Positions 36,151 through 44,929 of a stretch of 64,000 nt of DNA are shown here, piece by piece. How positions within the stretch are numbered: the first letter of the stretch is position 1; each line of letters opens with the position of its first letter. The notes under the pieces were generated by a model. It was not told where the DNA came from. It searched no databases and worked only from the letters and a program-made list of their open reading frames with translations. A program made the translations under genes and the position numbers. This DNA comes from RHKX01 sp963823275 (GTDB taxonomy: Bacteria > Actinomycetota > Thermoleophilia > Solirubrobacterales > 70-9). The stretch spans positions 310,001-374,000 of the forward strand of contig CAWGKW010000001.1 in NCBI GenBank assembly GCA_963823275.1. Reading direction: 5' to 3'.

Positions 36151-36182
36151 GCAGTTGCGAGCTCTCATGGCCGCAGTTGCGA
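36151..36182. repeat. Two direct 10-bp repeats, 22 bp apart
   Basis: GCAGTTGCGA occurs at 36151-36160 and at 36173-36182, so the period is 22 bp, two helical turns. It lies in the 160-bp gap before the lipoprotein gene and could be a tandem regulator site. No known regulator consensus is recognised. Confidence 0.4.
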
Positions 36183-36273
36183 TCACATGTGGCTATCATG
36201 CCGCCGGTCGATAAGCAGCCGCAACGGATTGGGGACGACTCACGTGTGGAGAGCAGTTGAGCGCGCAGGGGAC

Positions 36274-36885
36274 ATGTTGAAGACCGGTGAGGACCCCGGG
36301 CGAGGACTGGCGCGCAGGCGCCTTGTCTCGTCGGCGGTCGTCGTTGTCGCCGCAGCTGCCCTTGCCGCCGGTTGCGGCGTCGAGGGCCAGGACCTCACCG
36401 GGGACACCACGGCGGCGGATACCTCCGTCCCGGCTCCGGTGCCGCCGGTCTCCAGCGAGGATGTCGCGGCCACCGAGAAGGGCTCGCCTGAGCGGACGGC
36501 CCTCCAGTGGTGGCGCGACGTTCAGAGCCGTAACACCGAAGCGGTCGAGGCGGCTTACACCGAGAAGGTCAGAAAGGATCTTCCCGAAGGCTTCCCGTTC
36601 TCCCTCGTCTCCTACGTCGCCCCGCTGGCCGGCACGGCCACGGTCAGCATCGAATCGGTCGAGATGAAGGACGAGAACTCGGACAAGGCCACCCTCTACC
36701 TGTCCATCGACTCCCTCGCGCCTCGCATCGCAGGAACGGTCGCCATCCCGATGGAGAAGGAGGGCGGCGAGTGGCTGATCTCCGACAGCACGTTCCTGAC
36801 GGCGCTCGCTGGGGCTATCAACCAGCAGACCCAGTCGGGGGCGTCGGGCAATTCGGCCGCGACGACTACGCCGTCATCTGGCTAG
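36274..36885 (+). CDS. Secreted lipoprotein of unknown function
   Basis: 203 residues from ATG at 36274. A basic N-region (GRGLARRRL), a hydrophobic stretch (VSSAVVVVAAAALAAGCG) and a lipobox LAAGC near residue 34 mark a lipoprotein. The mature part has a Thr/Pro linker, then a ~115-residue domain starting PERTALQWWRDVQSRNTEAV, a fold reminiscent of NTF2-like or DUF4878-type domains, and ends in a Gly/Ser/Thr tail. AGGGGAC lies directly before the ATG; GTG 36244 is an alternative. It lies just before the flippase gene and is probably surface-exposed. The role is unknown. Confidence 0.65.
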   Translation: MLKTGEDPGRGLARRRLVSSAVVVVAAAALAAGCGVEGQDLTGDTTAADTSVPAPVPPVSSEDVAATEKGSPERTALQWWRDVQSRNTEAVEAAYTEKVRKDLPEGFPFSLVSYVAPLAGTATVSIESVEMKDENSDKATLYLSIDSLAPRIAGTVAIPMEKEGGEWLISDSTFLTALAGAINQQTQSGASGNSAATTTPSSG

Positions 36886-36963
36886 TGACGGCGACCTCCA
36901 ACGCCTGAAGACGCCACCGCCAGGTCGCGAGGCGTTTCGGGCCGGCCTTTCCGCGATCCGTCC

Positions 36964-38304
36964 TTGAACCGGCCATTCCGGTTTCTCCGAGATCTCTGGC
37001 GGGATCCGGCGAAGAAGAACCTGATCCTGACGGTCGGGGCTGGGCTGCTGGTCCAGCTCATGCTGGTTATCACCGGGCCGTTTCTGGCCCGGCTGCTTGG
37101 TCCCTCCGGTCGCGGGGATCTGGCGGCGCTGATGCTCTGGCCGGTCGTCCTGGTTCAGCTGGGCTGCCTGGGGATACCGGCCGCACTGACCTACTACGTT
37201 TCCGGAGGCGCTCTCTGGGCGGAAACGGTCCGGCGTGGGATGCGATTCGCCTCCTGGCAGGTCGCGGCTCTGACCCTGATTCAGATCCTGATCGTGGTCA
37301 CGGTGTTCGCCGATCGCGGCCCGGAGGTCCGGGACGCGGCCATGATCACGGTCGCCGCGGTCGCCGGTCTGCTGGCCCAGGAGTACGGCCTCGCGATCCT
37401 GCAGGCCCGCTCCGATCTCAGGTCCTTCAACATCCTGCGGCTGCTCCCGATCACGCTGTTCGCGGTGGCCGTAATCGCCCTGTTCGCGCTCGACGCGGGC
37501 ATCGTTGCCGTGGTGATCAGCTGGGTCGGTGCAGTTGTCCTGATCGGTGCCGTGACGCTCACGTACGCGCTCCGCCGGGCGCAGCCTCCGACGGCCGACG
37601 GGAATGACGGGCAATCGGCATCAGGCCGGGCTCTGCTCTCCTTCGGGTTGCGTGGCATCCTCAGCGCGAACTCGGCGACCGACATCGTACGCCCCGACCA
37701 GATCGCGCTTGCGATCTTCCTGCCCCCCCGCGCGCTCGGCATCTACGTGGTCGGCCTCGCGTTCACGAATCTGCCGTACTTCTTCGCGAAGGCCATCGGC
37801 CTCGTCGCGTTCCCCGCGGTTGCACGCGAGTCCGACGCGTCGGTGGCCAGGGGGGTGGCCTGGCGCTACCTGTGGATCATCATCGGTCTGGCGATCGTCA
37901 TCACGTGCCTTCTGCTCGCGACCGTATCGACGTTGATCCCGTTCTTCTTCGGTGGCGACTTCCGAGATTCGGTCGACCTCTCATACATCCTCCTGGCGGG
38001 CGCCTTCTTCACGGCGGTGCGGCGGGTGCTCGCGGAGACCATGCGCGGAAGGGGTCAGCCGGGACCCGGGACCACGGCCGAGCTGGTCGCGATCGGCTGG
38101 CTGATCGCCGCGATCGTCTCCCTGGTGCCGATCATCGGGGTGACGGGGGTTGCCGTCGCGCTTGCCTCCTCGCAGGTGGCGAGCCTCTTTGTTCTGCTGG
38201 CGATCGCGGTGCGGAGGGGTGAGCTTCGCCGTCATGAGGCGATGTCGAGCTTGCACGGGCTCCTGAGACGCGGCGTTCCCAGGGCGCCGTCACGGGAAGG
38301 CTGA
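36964..38304 (+). CDS. Wzx-like polysaccharide flippase (MOP superfamily)
   Basis: 446 residues from TTG at 36964, with 12 or more membrane helices. The start LNRPFRFLRDLWRDPAKKNL and first helix pair GPFLARLLGPSGRGDLAALM match the polysaccharide_synt family, as do FGLRGILSANSATDIVRPDQ at helix 7 and the later PFFFGGDFRDSVDLSYILLA. It would flip undecaprenyl-diphosphate-linked repeat units to the outer face. Together with the ligase/polymerase genes it is the Wzx-dependent arm of the locus. The basic C-terminal tail RRGVPRAPSREG is cytoplasmic. Confidence 0.85.
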   Translation: MNRPFRFLRDLWRDPAKKNLILTVGAGLLVQLMLVITGPFLARLLGPSGRGDLAALMLWPVVLVQLGCLGIPAALTYYVSGGALWAETVRRGMRFASWQVAALTLIQILIVVTVFADRGPEVRDAAMITVAAVAGLLAQEYGLAILQARSDLRSFNILRLLPITLFAVAVIALFALDAGIVAVVISWVGAVVLIGAVTLTYALRRAQPPTADGNDGQSASGRALLSFGLRGILSANSATDIVRPDQIALAIFLPPRALGIYVVGLAFTNLPYFFAKAIGLVAFPAVARESDASVARGVAWRYLWIIIGLAIVITCLLLATVSTLIPFFFGGDFRDSVDLSYILLAGAFFTAVRRVLAETMRGRGQPGPGTTAELVAIGWLIAAIVSLVPIIGVTGVAVALASSQVASLFVLLAIAVRRGELRRHEAMSSLHGLLRRGVPRAPSREG

Positions 38305-38335
38305 GCGGACCCGGCATCGCCCAAGGCGATCCGCT

Positions 38336-39145
38336 TCAATCCAGCTCGTAGCCGCCGAGCGCGAACGCGCGACCAGCGCGGCGCCGAAACTCGGCGAGAT
38401 CATCCTCGGCGAAAAGCTCGCGCCAGTTGCTGGACCTGGTTGAGCGGATGTTGGGGATGCTGGGGTCGGCGACGCTCTTGGACGACCTGCGCTCGGCCTC
38501 GCGCATCCGGTCGGCGGATCCGGCGGCGAGCGCACGATCGAGGGCCTCCTCGTCCAGAGGCGTCTTCAGGAAGTCGGTGCACCGACGCACTTCGGTCGCC
38601 GCATCCGCATGCAGGTCCTCGTATCTGATGAGAATGTGCTCGCGGCGCGGTCGGTCGTCTCCGAGCCAGCCTTCCACGTGACTCTGCCACGAGCCGTAGC
38701 CGTCGAGGCGGCCGGCGAGGAAGGCCTCGAGGAACGAGGAGAACGTCCCCGCCCAGGTGCCGTGCCTCCGGCAGAAGTAGAAGTACGAGACGGCGACGTC
38801 GCGCCCGTCGCGGATCAGGTAGATGAACCGATGGCGGCCCTGGGGACCGAAGCTGCTGAACCGCTCGTGACTCTTGATCAGATGGCCTGACGTCGCCCAC
38901 ATCGCCGCGTCGTCGGTCGGCCCGGCGCCGACGAAGGGGATGATCTCGTCAACCGAGCTGAAATCCACGGGCTCATCCGCGATTGCAGCAGCGAGCATGA
39001 ATCGCAGCCAGGTGCTGCCGGACCGCGGGAACGACACGAGCAGGGTGTCGGAGTCCCCGAGCTGCCGGTGCCGCCACGCCACGACCGGTCGTCGGAGCAC
39101 CGAGCGTTTGCGCGCACGCCTGAGCGCGGGCGCGAGTGAGGGCAT
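38336..39145 (-). CDS. Sulfotransferase (Sulfotransfer_1-like)
   Basis: 269 residues from ATG at 39145 (MPSLAPALRRARKRS); the open frame extends upstream but is antisense there. It has the full cytosolic-type sulfotransferase signature: DTLLVSFPRSGSTWLRFML with the P-loop, SGHLIKSHERF with the catalytic His, FIYLIRDGRDVAVSYFYF (3'-phosphate site) and IRYEDLHADAATEVRR. This is the most canonical of the four sulfotransferases in the window. It is divergent from the FkbM methyltransferase and converges with the flippase gene. Confidence 0.88.
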   Translation of the reverse strand: MPSLAPALRRARKRSVLRRPVVAWRHRQLGDSDTLLVSFPRSGSTWLRFMLAAAIADEPVDFSSVDEIIPFVGAGPTDDAAMWATSGHLIKSHERFSSFGPQGRHRFIYLIRDGRDVAVSYFYFCRRHGTWAGTFSSFLEAFLAGRLDGYGSWQSHVEGWLGDDRPRREHILIRYEDLHADAATEVRRCTDFLKTPLDEEALDRALAAGSADRMREAERRSSKSVADPSIPNIRSTRSSNWRELFAEDDLAEFRRRAGRAFALGGYELD

Positions 39146-39259
39146 GCGCTGCGGGGATTCAGACGCCAAGACGGGAAGCTTACCCCCGGGTCGCCGGCCT
39201 CCCGACGATCCGGGCACCGGGAGCCGAGCGGCGCCGACGACATAACCTACGGGCGGACA

Positions 39260-40078
39260 ATGAGCCCATTCGGCTTCCCCAATTCGAGCACCACCGCCCT
39301 GGACCCGGAGCGTTTCGCGAGCTCCGAACGGATCCGGAAGGCGCGAAAGCTGCTGCGCCTCCTGCGCAGGCCCCGCTATCGCCGGGCGCTCAGGCACGGA
39401 GTTGCGGCCGCGGTCGAGCACGAGCACATGCCATACCACGAGGGGCTCCGGACGATCGTCGACGTGGGGGCCCACCAGGGCCAGTTCGCCCTCTTCGCAC
39501 TCGAGCGCTTTCCCGGAGCATCCGTCGTCTGCGTCGAACCGCTGGCGGCACCTCGGCGGCGACTCGAGCAAGCGGTCGGGGGAACCGGCCGGGTCCGCGT
39601 GCTCGAGGTGGCGGCGTCGAACCGGACCGAGGATCGCGTGACGATGCACGTCTCCCGCAGCGACGACTCCTCGTCATTGCAGGCCATCGGGCAGCGTCAG
39701 ATTGCGGCTTTCCCTGGCACCGAGGAGGCGAGCCGGACCTCGGTCAGGGCGGCGCGGCTGGACGCCCTCCTGGCCGTCGACGATATTGCCGGGCCCGCGC
39801 TGCTCAAGGTCGACGTCCAGGGCCATGAATACGAGGCGCTGGAGGGGAGCGCGGGCCTGCTGCCCGCGTTCTCGCAGGTGGTCGTCGAGGTGTCTTTCAC
39901 CGAGCTCTACGAGGGACAGCGGCTCGCGGGTGACGTCACCGTCCTGCTCCAGGATGCGGGCTTTTCCCTGACGGGCGTATTCGACGTCAAGCTCGCCCGC
40001 TCGGGTGAGTGCCTGCAGGCCGACTTCCTCTTCGAGCGTCGCAACGGCGGGAAACCGCACCGGCCCGCCGGGAGCTGA
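39260..40078 (+). CDS. FkbM family SAM-dependent methyltransferase
   Basis: 272 residues. SAM motif I is TIVDVGAHQGQFALFALE near residue 70, followed by VVCVEPLAAPRRRLEQAVG and the FkbM signature LLKVDVQGHEYEALEGSAG. These enzymes O-methylate sugars or polyketides, and near glycan genes they usually methylate sugar hydroxyls. The stop is followed directly by the GTG of the next glycosyltransferase (1 bp gap), so the two are co-translated. Divergent from the sulfotransferase with about 114 bp between the starts. Confidence 0.88.
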   Translation: MSPFGFPNSSTTALDPERFASSERIRKARKLLRLLRRPRYRRALRHGVAAAVEHEHMPYHEGLRTIVDVGAHQGQFALFALERFPGASVVCVEPLAAPRRRLEQAVGGTGRVRVLEVAASNRTEDRVTMHVSRSDDSSSLQAIGQRQIAAFPGTEEASRTSVRAARLDALLAVDDIAGPALLKVDVQGHEYEALEGSAGLLPAFSQVVVEVSFTELYEGQRLAGDVTVLLQDAGFSLTGVFDVKLARSGECLQADFLFERRNGGKPHRPAGS

Positions 40079-40079
40079 G

Positions 40080-41300
40080 GTGCCGCGGGCGCTCTCGATC
40101 CTGCACGTCGTGGGCCTGATCGCCGATCGCTACGGAGGCCCTCCACGTAACGCGCGCGATGTCGGCGCCGCGCTCGCCGCCCACGGGGAGCGCGTGGTGA
40201 TGCTGACCACCGACCGAGACGGGCACAAGCGGCTCTCCGAGGATGATCGGGAGAAGCTCGGCGACGCGCAGGAGTGGGCCGTGGTCAGGGTCCCGACCCG
40301 GGGGCCGGTCCTTTCCCTCGGCTTCCTGCGGATGGCCGAGAAGCTGGTGGCCGGGGCCGACGTGGTGCACCTGCACGGGATCTACTCCCCCGCTGCCGCC
40401 CTGGCGGGCCTGGTCGCGAGCCGGCGGCGAGTCCCGTACGTCCTTCAACTGCATGGTGCGGCGACCGACTACGACTGGCGGCGCAAGCGCTGGAAGAAGG
40501 CGCCCTACGACGCCCTGATCCAGCGAAGGATCGTCTCGCGGGCCGCCGCGGTCATCGCGATGACCGAGATGGAGGCACATCAGGGTCTGCGGGCGTACCC
40601 GTCCGCCAGGATGAGGATCGTCCCGCCACCCATCGTGGATGCCGGCTTCGGGGCGGACCCTTCTCCTGGCCGGGGTGCGTCGGGCGCAGCAGTGGCCAAC
40701 AGCCCGACGGTCGGTTTCCTGGGCCGCCTCAGCGAGAAGAAGGGCGCGCCGATTCTGCTCGATGCTTTCCGGCTGATCGCCGTGGACTTTCCCGATGCTC
40801 GCCTCGTCATCGCCGGCCCCGACGACGAGGGGATCGGCGCGAGGATGAAGCGCGAGGTCGAGCGGCTCGGCCTCGGCGAGCGGGTGAGCTTCCCGGGCAT
40901 GGTGGTGGGCCGTGAGAAGGCCGCTTTGCTCGAGGAGTTCGACGTCTTCGCGTTGCCCTCCGCCGACGAGTCGTTCGGGATCGCCGTCGTCGAGGCTATG
41001 GACGTCGGCGTCCCGGTTGTGATCACCGACCAGGTGGCGATCGTCGACGACGTTCGATCCGCCGGGGCCGGATTGTCGGCGCCACGAACCGCTGAGGGAT
41101 TCGCCCAGGCCCTTGGTTCGGTGCTTCGCGACCCGGACGCCGCCGCGAGGATGGGCTCCGCCGGCCGGGGGCTGGCGGTCGACAGATATTCCCGTTCGGC
41201 GTCGGCGGCGGCCCTGATGGAGGTCTACCGGGAGGCGATGGGGGCCGATCATGGGCCGGTCAGGGCTTACCCGAATGAGTGTGGTAATCAGGTCGAATGA
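40080..41300 (+). CDS. GT4 family glycosyltransferase
   Basis: 406 residues from GTG at 40080, two bases after the methyltransferase stop with GGGAGC just upstream. The N-terminal Rossmann domain (RALSILHVVGLIADRYGGPP, VVHLHGIYSPAAALAGLV) binds the acceptor and the C-terminal domain (VGFLGRLSEKKGAPILLDAF, DARLVIAGPDDEGIG) binds the nucleotide sugar. The ADESFGIAVVEAMDVGVP segment carries the E-x7-E catalytic motif. It is a retaining GT-B enzyme of glycan assembly, with donor unknown. The ATGA overlap with the next glycosyltransferase indicates coupling. Confidence 0.88.
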   Translation: MPRALSILHVVGLIADRYGGPPRNARDVGAALAAHGERVVMLTTDRDGHKRLSEDDREKLGDAQEWAVVRVPTRGPVLSLGFLRMAEKLVAGADVVHLHGIYSPAAALAGLVASRRRVPYVLQLHGAATDYDWRRKRWKKAPYDALIQRRIVSRAAAVIAMTEMEAHQGLRAYPSARMRIVPPPIVDAGFGADPSPGRGASGAAVANSPTVGFLGRLSEKKGAPILLDAFRLIAVDFPDARLVIAGPDDEGIGARMKREVERLGLGERVSFPGMVVGREKAALLEEFDVFALPSADESFGIAVVEAMDVGVPVVITDQVAIVDDVRSAGAGLSAPRTAEGFAQALGSVLRDPDAAARMGSAGRGLAVDRYSRSASAAALMEVYREAMGADHGPVRAYPNECGNQVE

Positions 41301-42511
41301 AGATCCACCTCTGGAGCATGTACTACGAGCCCGTGCCGATGGGCATCGGCCCGGTCGCCGCGATGCTCGCCAAGCAGCTCGCATCCAGCGGCAACGACGT
41401 GACCGTCATCGCCTCTCACCCTCACTACCCGAGCGCGAGCTGGGGATCGTCCTACCGGCCCCGCCGCCGGGTCAGGGACGGCATCGACGTGCTCGAGCTG
41501 CCCGTGTTCACCCAGCGCTCCAAGGGGTGGCAGCGGATGCTCTGCGAGGTCTCCTACGGCGCCGGACAGACCGCCGCGGCCCTCGCCCCGTTCAAGGCCG
41601 ACGTCGTCGTCGCGGCCGCTGCCGTCGCTGATGGTCGTGCCGGGAGCGTCGTTGTACTCACGGATCCACGGGCGTCCCGTGGGTCGCCTGGCTCCACGAC
41701 ATCGTCTCCAGCGCCGCCACCGCGACCGGCCTGATGGACGACGGCACCGCGCTGAGGATGGTTCGTCGGCTCGAGCAGTTCGCGTTCCGCGATGCCGACC
41801 GGGTCATCACGATCTCGCAGGCGTTCTCCCAGTCAACTGATCTGCTGCGCGGGGTTCCCGCCGACAAGGTCGAGCGGATCTACGGCGGTGCGTCGCTGAC
41901 GATGGGGTCACCGCGGGAGTCGCAGCCGGCGAACCGCATCCGTACTCGTGATCGGGAACATCGGCTTGACCCAGAACCTCGCGGAGTTCGCTGCGGGCCT
42001 TCCAGCGCTCCGGTCCGCTGCGGGAGATCGGGGCCGAGCTGCGGGTCACCGGCGATGGCGTCGAGGCCCCCTCGGTGCGGGAGGTCGCTGCCGACGGCCA
42101 CGGTCGAGATGCTCGGCGTCGTCTCCGCCGAGCGACTTAACGCGCGAGCTCGACGACGCACGGATCGCGATCGTCAGCCAGCACCCCGACGTCCGCGACT
42201 TCAACCTGCCGTCGAAGATCACCACCTACATGGCACGAGGGGTGTACCGGTGCTCGCCGTCGTCAACCCGGATACCGAGGCCGCCGAGATCATCAGCGCG
42301 AGCGGTGCGGGCTGGGTCGGCCGACAGTCGGGATCTCGATGCCGCGTGCGCTCGCTTGGCTGAGGCTGCTCGAGGACGAAGCCGGCGCTCGCTCGCGCGT
42401 CGGAGGCGGGGCTCGGCTTCGCGACCGAGCACTTCGAGGCGAGCGCGGTCGCTGCTCGGTTCGCGCAGGTCGCTGGAGCAAATGATCGAGGAGCGCGGGA
42501 CGAGACGGTAG
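41297..42511 (+). CDS. GT4 (WcaI-like) glycosyltransferase, heavily frameshifted
   Basis: Begins MKIHLWSMYYEPVPMGIGPV and IASHPHYPSASWG, the opening of WcaI-type GT4 enzymes. From about 41640 the frame changes repeatedly. In-order pieces are LRMVRRLEQFAFRDADRVIT, LRGVPADKVERIYGG, LVIGNIGLTQNLAEF, DARIAIVSQHPDVRDFNLPS (active-site side), KITTYMARGV and EIISASGAGWVGR, ending MIEERGTRR with a stop at 42511. At least five indels are needed over 850 bp, although the total length is a multiple of three. I annotate one gene whose sequence is unreliable; a true pseudogene cannot be excluded. Confidence 0.6.
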
Positions 42512-42615
42512 CGCGACTGCATAACCACTGGAGTCGGGCTACATGCGTGACAGCGCTACTCTCGTGACCTCGCCAGAGCGGATGCAACGGAATCAACGCA
42601 GAAAGGAGAACGCAC

Positions 42616-43618
42616 ATGACTTCCGATGACGCGTCGGTGCTGGTTGCCGGCGCCGGGGGATTCATTGGGGGCCACTTGGTTAAGCGCCTGCTAGGCGAGG
42701 GCCGGGAGGTTCGAGCCGTCGATGTCAAGCCCGTCGACGACTGGTACCAGGCGCATCAATCGGCCGATAACATCGTGCTCGATCTGAGGTCGGCCGACAA
42801 TTGCGATAACGCCGTCGCCGGGATGACGGACGTCTACAACCTGGCTGCCGACATGGGGGGCATGGGCTTCATCGAGAACAACAAGGCACTCTGCATGCTC
42901 TCGGTGTTGATCAACACCCAACTGCTGATGTCCTCCAACCGGCTGGGCAGCGAGCGCTACTTCTACGCCTCTTCCGCCTGCGTATACCCCGACTATCGCC
43001 AGAAGGACACCCATAATCCAGGGCTGAAGGAGAGCGACGCGTACCCGGCGATGCCCGAAGATGGCTACGGTTGGGAGAAGCTCTTTAGCGAGCGTCTCTG
43101 CCGGCACTTCCGCGAGGACTTCGGTATGAACGCCTTCACCCTGCGCTACCACAATGTCTATGGACCGCACGGAACTTGGACCGGAGGCCGGGAGAAGGCG
43201 CCAGCGGCGATCTGCCGCAAGGTTGCAGAGGCCGCCATCGCAGATACCGGACGGATCTCGATCTGGGGAGACGGGGAGCAGTCGCGAAGTTTCATGTACA
43301 TCGACGACTGCATTGAGGGCACGCGACGGATCATGGACAGCGAGGTTGTCGAGCCGCTGAACCTTGGCAGCGACGAAATGGTCACGATTAACGAGCTGGT
43401 CAGTCTCGTCGAGGAGATCGCGGGAGTGCGAGCTCGAGCGCGTCTACGATCTGTCTGCCCCGCAGGGGGTACGCGGCCGCAACAGCGACAACGAGCTGAT
43501 TCAGGAGCGCCTCGGATGGGCCCCTTCGATCAGCCTCCGGGCCGGGCTCGAGGACACCTATCGCTGGGTCTACGATCAGGTGATGTTGAGCGGCGTGCCA
43601 TCGGAAGCCGGCCGGTAG
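42616..43618 (+). CDS. GDP-mannose 3,5-epimerase homologue, one frameshift near 43425
   Basis: An extended short-chain dehydrogenase: VLVAGAGGFIGGHLVKRLL (NAD loop), DVYNLAADMGGMGFIENNK, FYASSACVYPDYRQKDTHNP, DGYGWEKLFSERLCRHF, NVYGPHGTWTGGREKAPAAI. Catalytic residues fall at Cys122, Tyr151, Lys155 and Lys194; these spacings (29, 4, 39) equal those of the plant GDP-mannose 3,5-epimerase (Cys145, Tyr174, Lys178, Lys217), as I recall it. Near 43425 the frame changes and resumes as ECELERVYDLSAPQGVRGRN, then RLGWAPSISLRAGLEDTY. AAGGAG precedes the ATG. It would make GDP-L-galactose or GDP-L-gulose from GDP-mannose. Confidence 0.82.
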
Positions 43619-43624
43619 ATCGCA

Positions 43625-44887
43625 GTGAGCGCGATCAGCGAAAGCCTCTCCGCTTGCGATCGCTGGATTCGCGGACCGCTCCTCGGGACGGCGGGCGAGG
43701 ACGGCATCTGGCTCGCCCGTGCCCGGGGGCTTGCTCTCGCCGGTGCTGCACTGACGCTTGCGATGAGTGCCTGGAAGGCGGTCGGACCGCTGACGACCTC
43801 GGATATCTTCCTCGTTGCCGCCGTGGTCCTGTTGCTGCCACGGTTTGAGCTCGAGCCGGCGAAGCGCCTGTGGCTCCCGGCCCTGGCGGCCGCGCTGATC
43901 GTCCTCGGCGGCGTGATCGGCACCCTGGTGGCGTCCAGTTCCGAGATCTCGAGCAGCGCCGAGGTGGGCGTCAGATTCGCTCTCGCCTCGTTCGGCGCGA
44001 TGCTGCTGGTGGCGTGTTGGCGCCCCGACGTCCAGGCCGTCAAGAGCTTCTCCTGGCTGTGGATCGCGGGTGGCATCGTCAGCGCGATCGTCGCCTTTAC
44101 GATTCCGGACCTGCACAGGTTCTTGCGGCCGTCTGGGCTGACCCCTCACCCGACCCACCTGGCGATCATCTCGATGATCCTCTTTGGCGTGGCCCTCGGG
44201 CTGGTCGTCTCCGATCGCCGGCGTTACGCGATCTGGTCCGGCCTCGCCGCCGCGGCCGTCCTGTTCGCCGCCATCGTCGTGAGCGGATCACGCGCCGGCC
44301 TCCTTGCCGGCGTGGTGGTGGCGATCCTTGTCCTTGCGGCGGCGGGCGAGAAGTTCGCGAGCTGGGCGAAGGCGAACAGGACCACCGTCGGGATCGTGGT
44401 TGTAGCGGTCGGGATCGCTTTGGTGCTGTTCTCGTTCGTCGCCGGCGACAGGAACGCGTTCGACCGCGCCTTCGGCGGCGATACGGGGAGCGACCAGGCT
44501 CGCGACGTGTTCAACGAAGAGGCCTGGGATCGGTTCAAGGGGGATCCGATCACCGGTGTCGGCTTCGCGGATGCCGGCAACGCGCACAACTTCTTCCTTC
44601 AGGTCGGCTCGGCAGCCGGTGTGCTGGGCCTCGTCGGCGCCCTGACCCTGATCGTGCTCGCTCTGCGCAGTTACTGGGTCGCAGGCTGGAAGCGGATGTC
44701 CGAGGACCCGGTCCACTGGGGCATGGCGGCGGCATTGGCTGCCTCCGTGATCGGATACCTGGTCATGAGTGTCTTCCAGAACGTGCTCTGGGATCGGAAC
44801 ATCTGGATTGCGATCGTGCTGATGACCTGGACGTGCACGGCGCTGGCTCGGGGTGACGGCGCCTCCGAGGCCGGCACTTCGTCTTGA
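43625..44887 (+). CDS. O-antigen polymerase/ligase-like membrane protein (Wzy candidate)
   Basis: 420 residues from GTG at 43625, with about 11 membrane helices. The central loop contains GLTPHPTHLAIISMILFGVA and SGSRAGLLAGVVVA, and the long extracytoplasmic loop carries RDVFNEEAWDRFKGDPITGV, GFADAGNAHNFFLQVGSAAG, matching the Wzy_C pattern of a G-x-G-F turn and a conserved His. With the flippase 5 kb upstream this is the best candidate for the repeat-unit polymerase, while the larger protein at 32526 may ligate. The assignment between the two is an inference. It follows the epimerase stop by 6 bp. Confidence 0.75.
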   Translation: MSAISESLSACDRWIRGPLLGTAGEDGIWLARARGLALAGAALTLAMSAWKAVGPLTTSDIFLVAAVVLLLPRFELEPAKRLWLPALAAALIVLGGVIGTLVASSSEISSSAEVGVRFALASFGAMLLVACWRPDVQAVKSFSWLWIAGGIVSAIVAFTIPDLHRFLRPSGLTPHPTHLAIISMILFGVALGLVVSDRRRYAIWSGLAAAAVLFAAIVVSGSRAGLLAGVVVAILVLAAAGEKFASWAKANRTTVGIVVVAVGIALVLFSFVAGDRNAFDRAFGGDTGSDQARDVFNEEAWDRFKGDPITGVGFADAGNAHNFFLQVGSAAGVLGLVGALTLIVLALRSYWVAGWKRMSEDPVHWGMAAALAASVIGYLVMSVFQNVLWDRNIWIAIVLMTWTCTALARGDGASEAGTSS

Positions 44888-44929
44888 CCCACTGTCAGCT
44901 TCGAGGCGACTGAGCCGTAAGTAGGGGAT

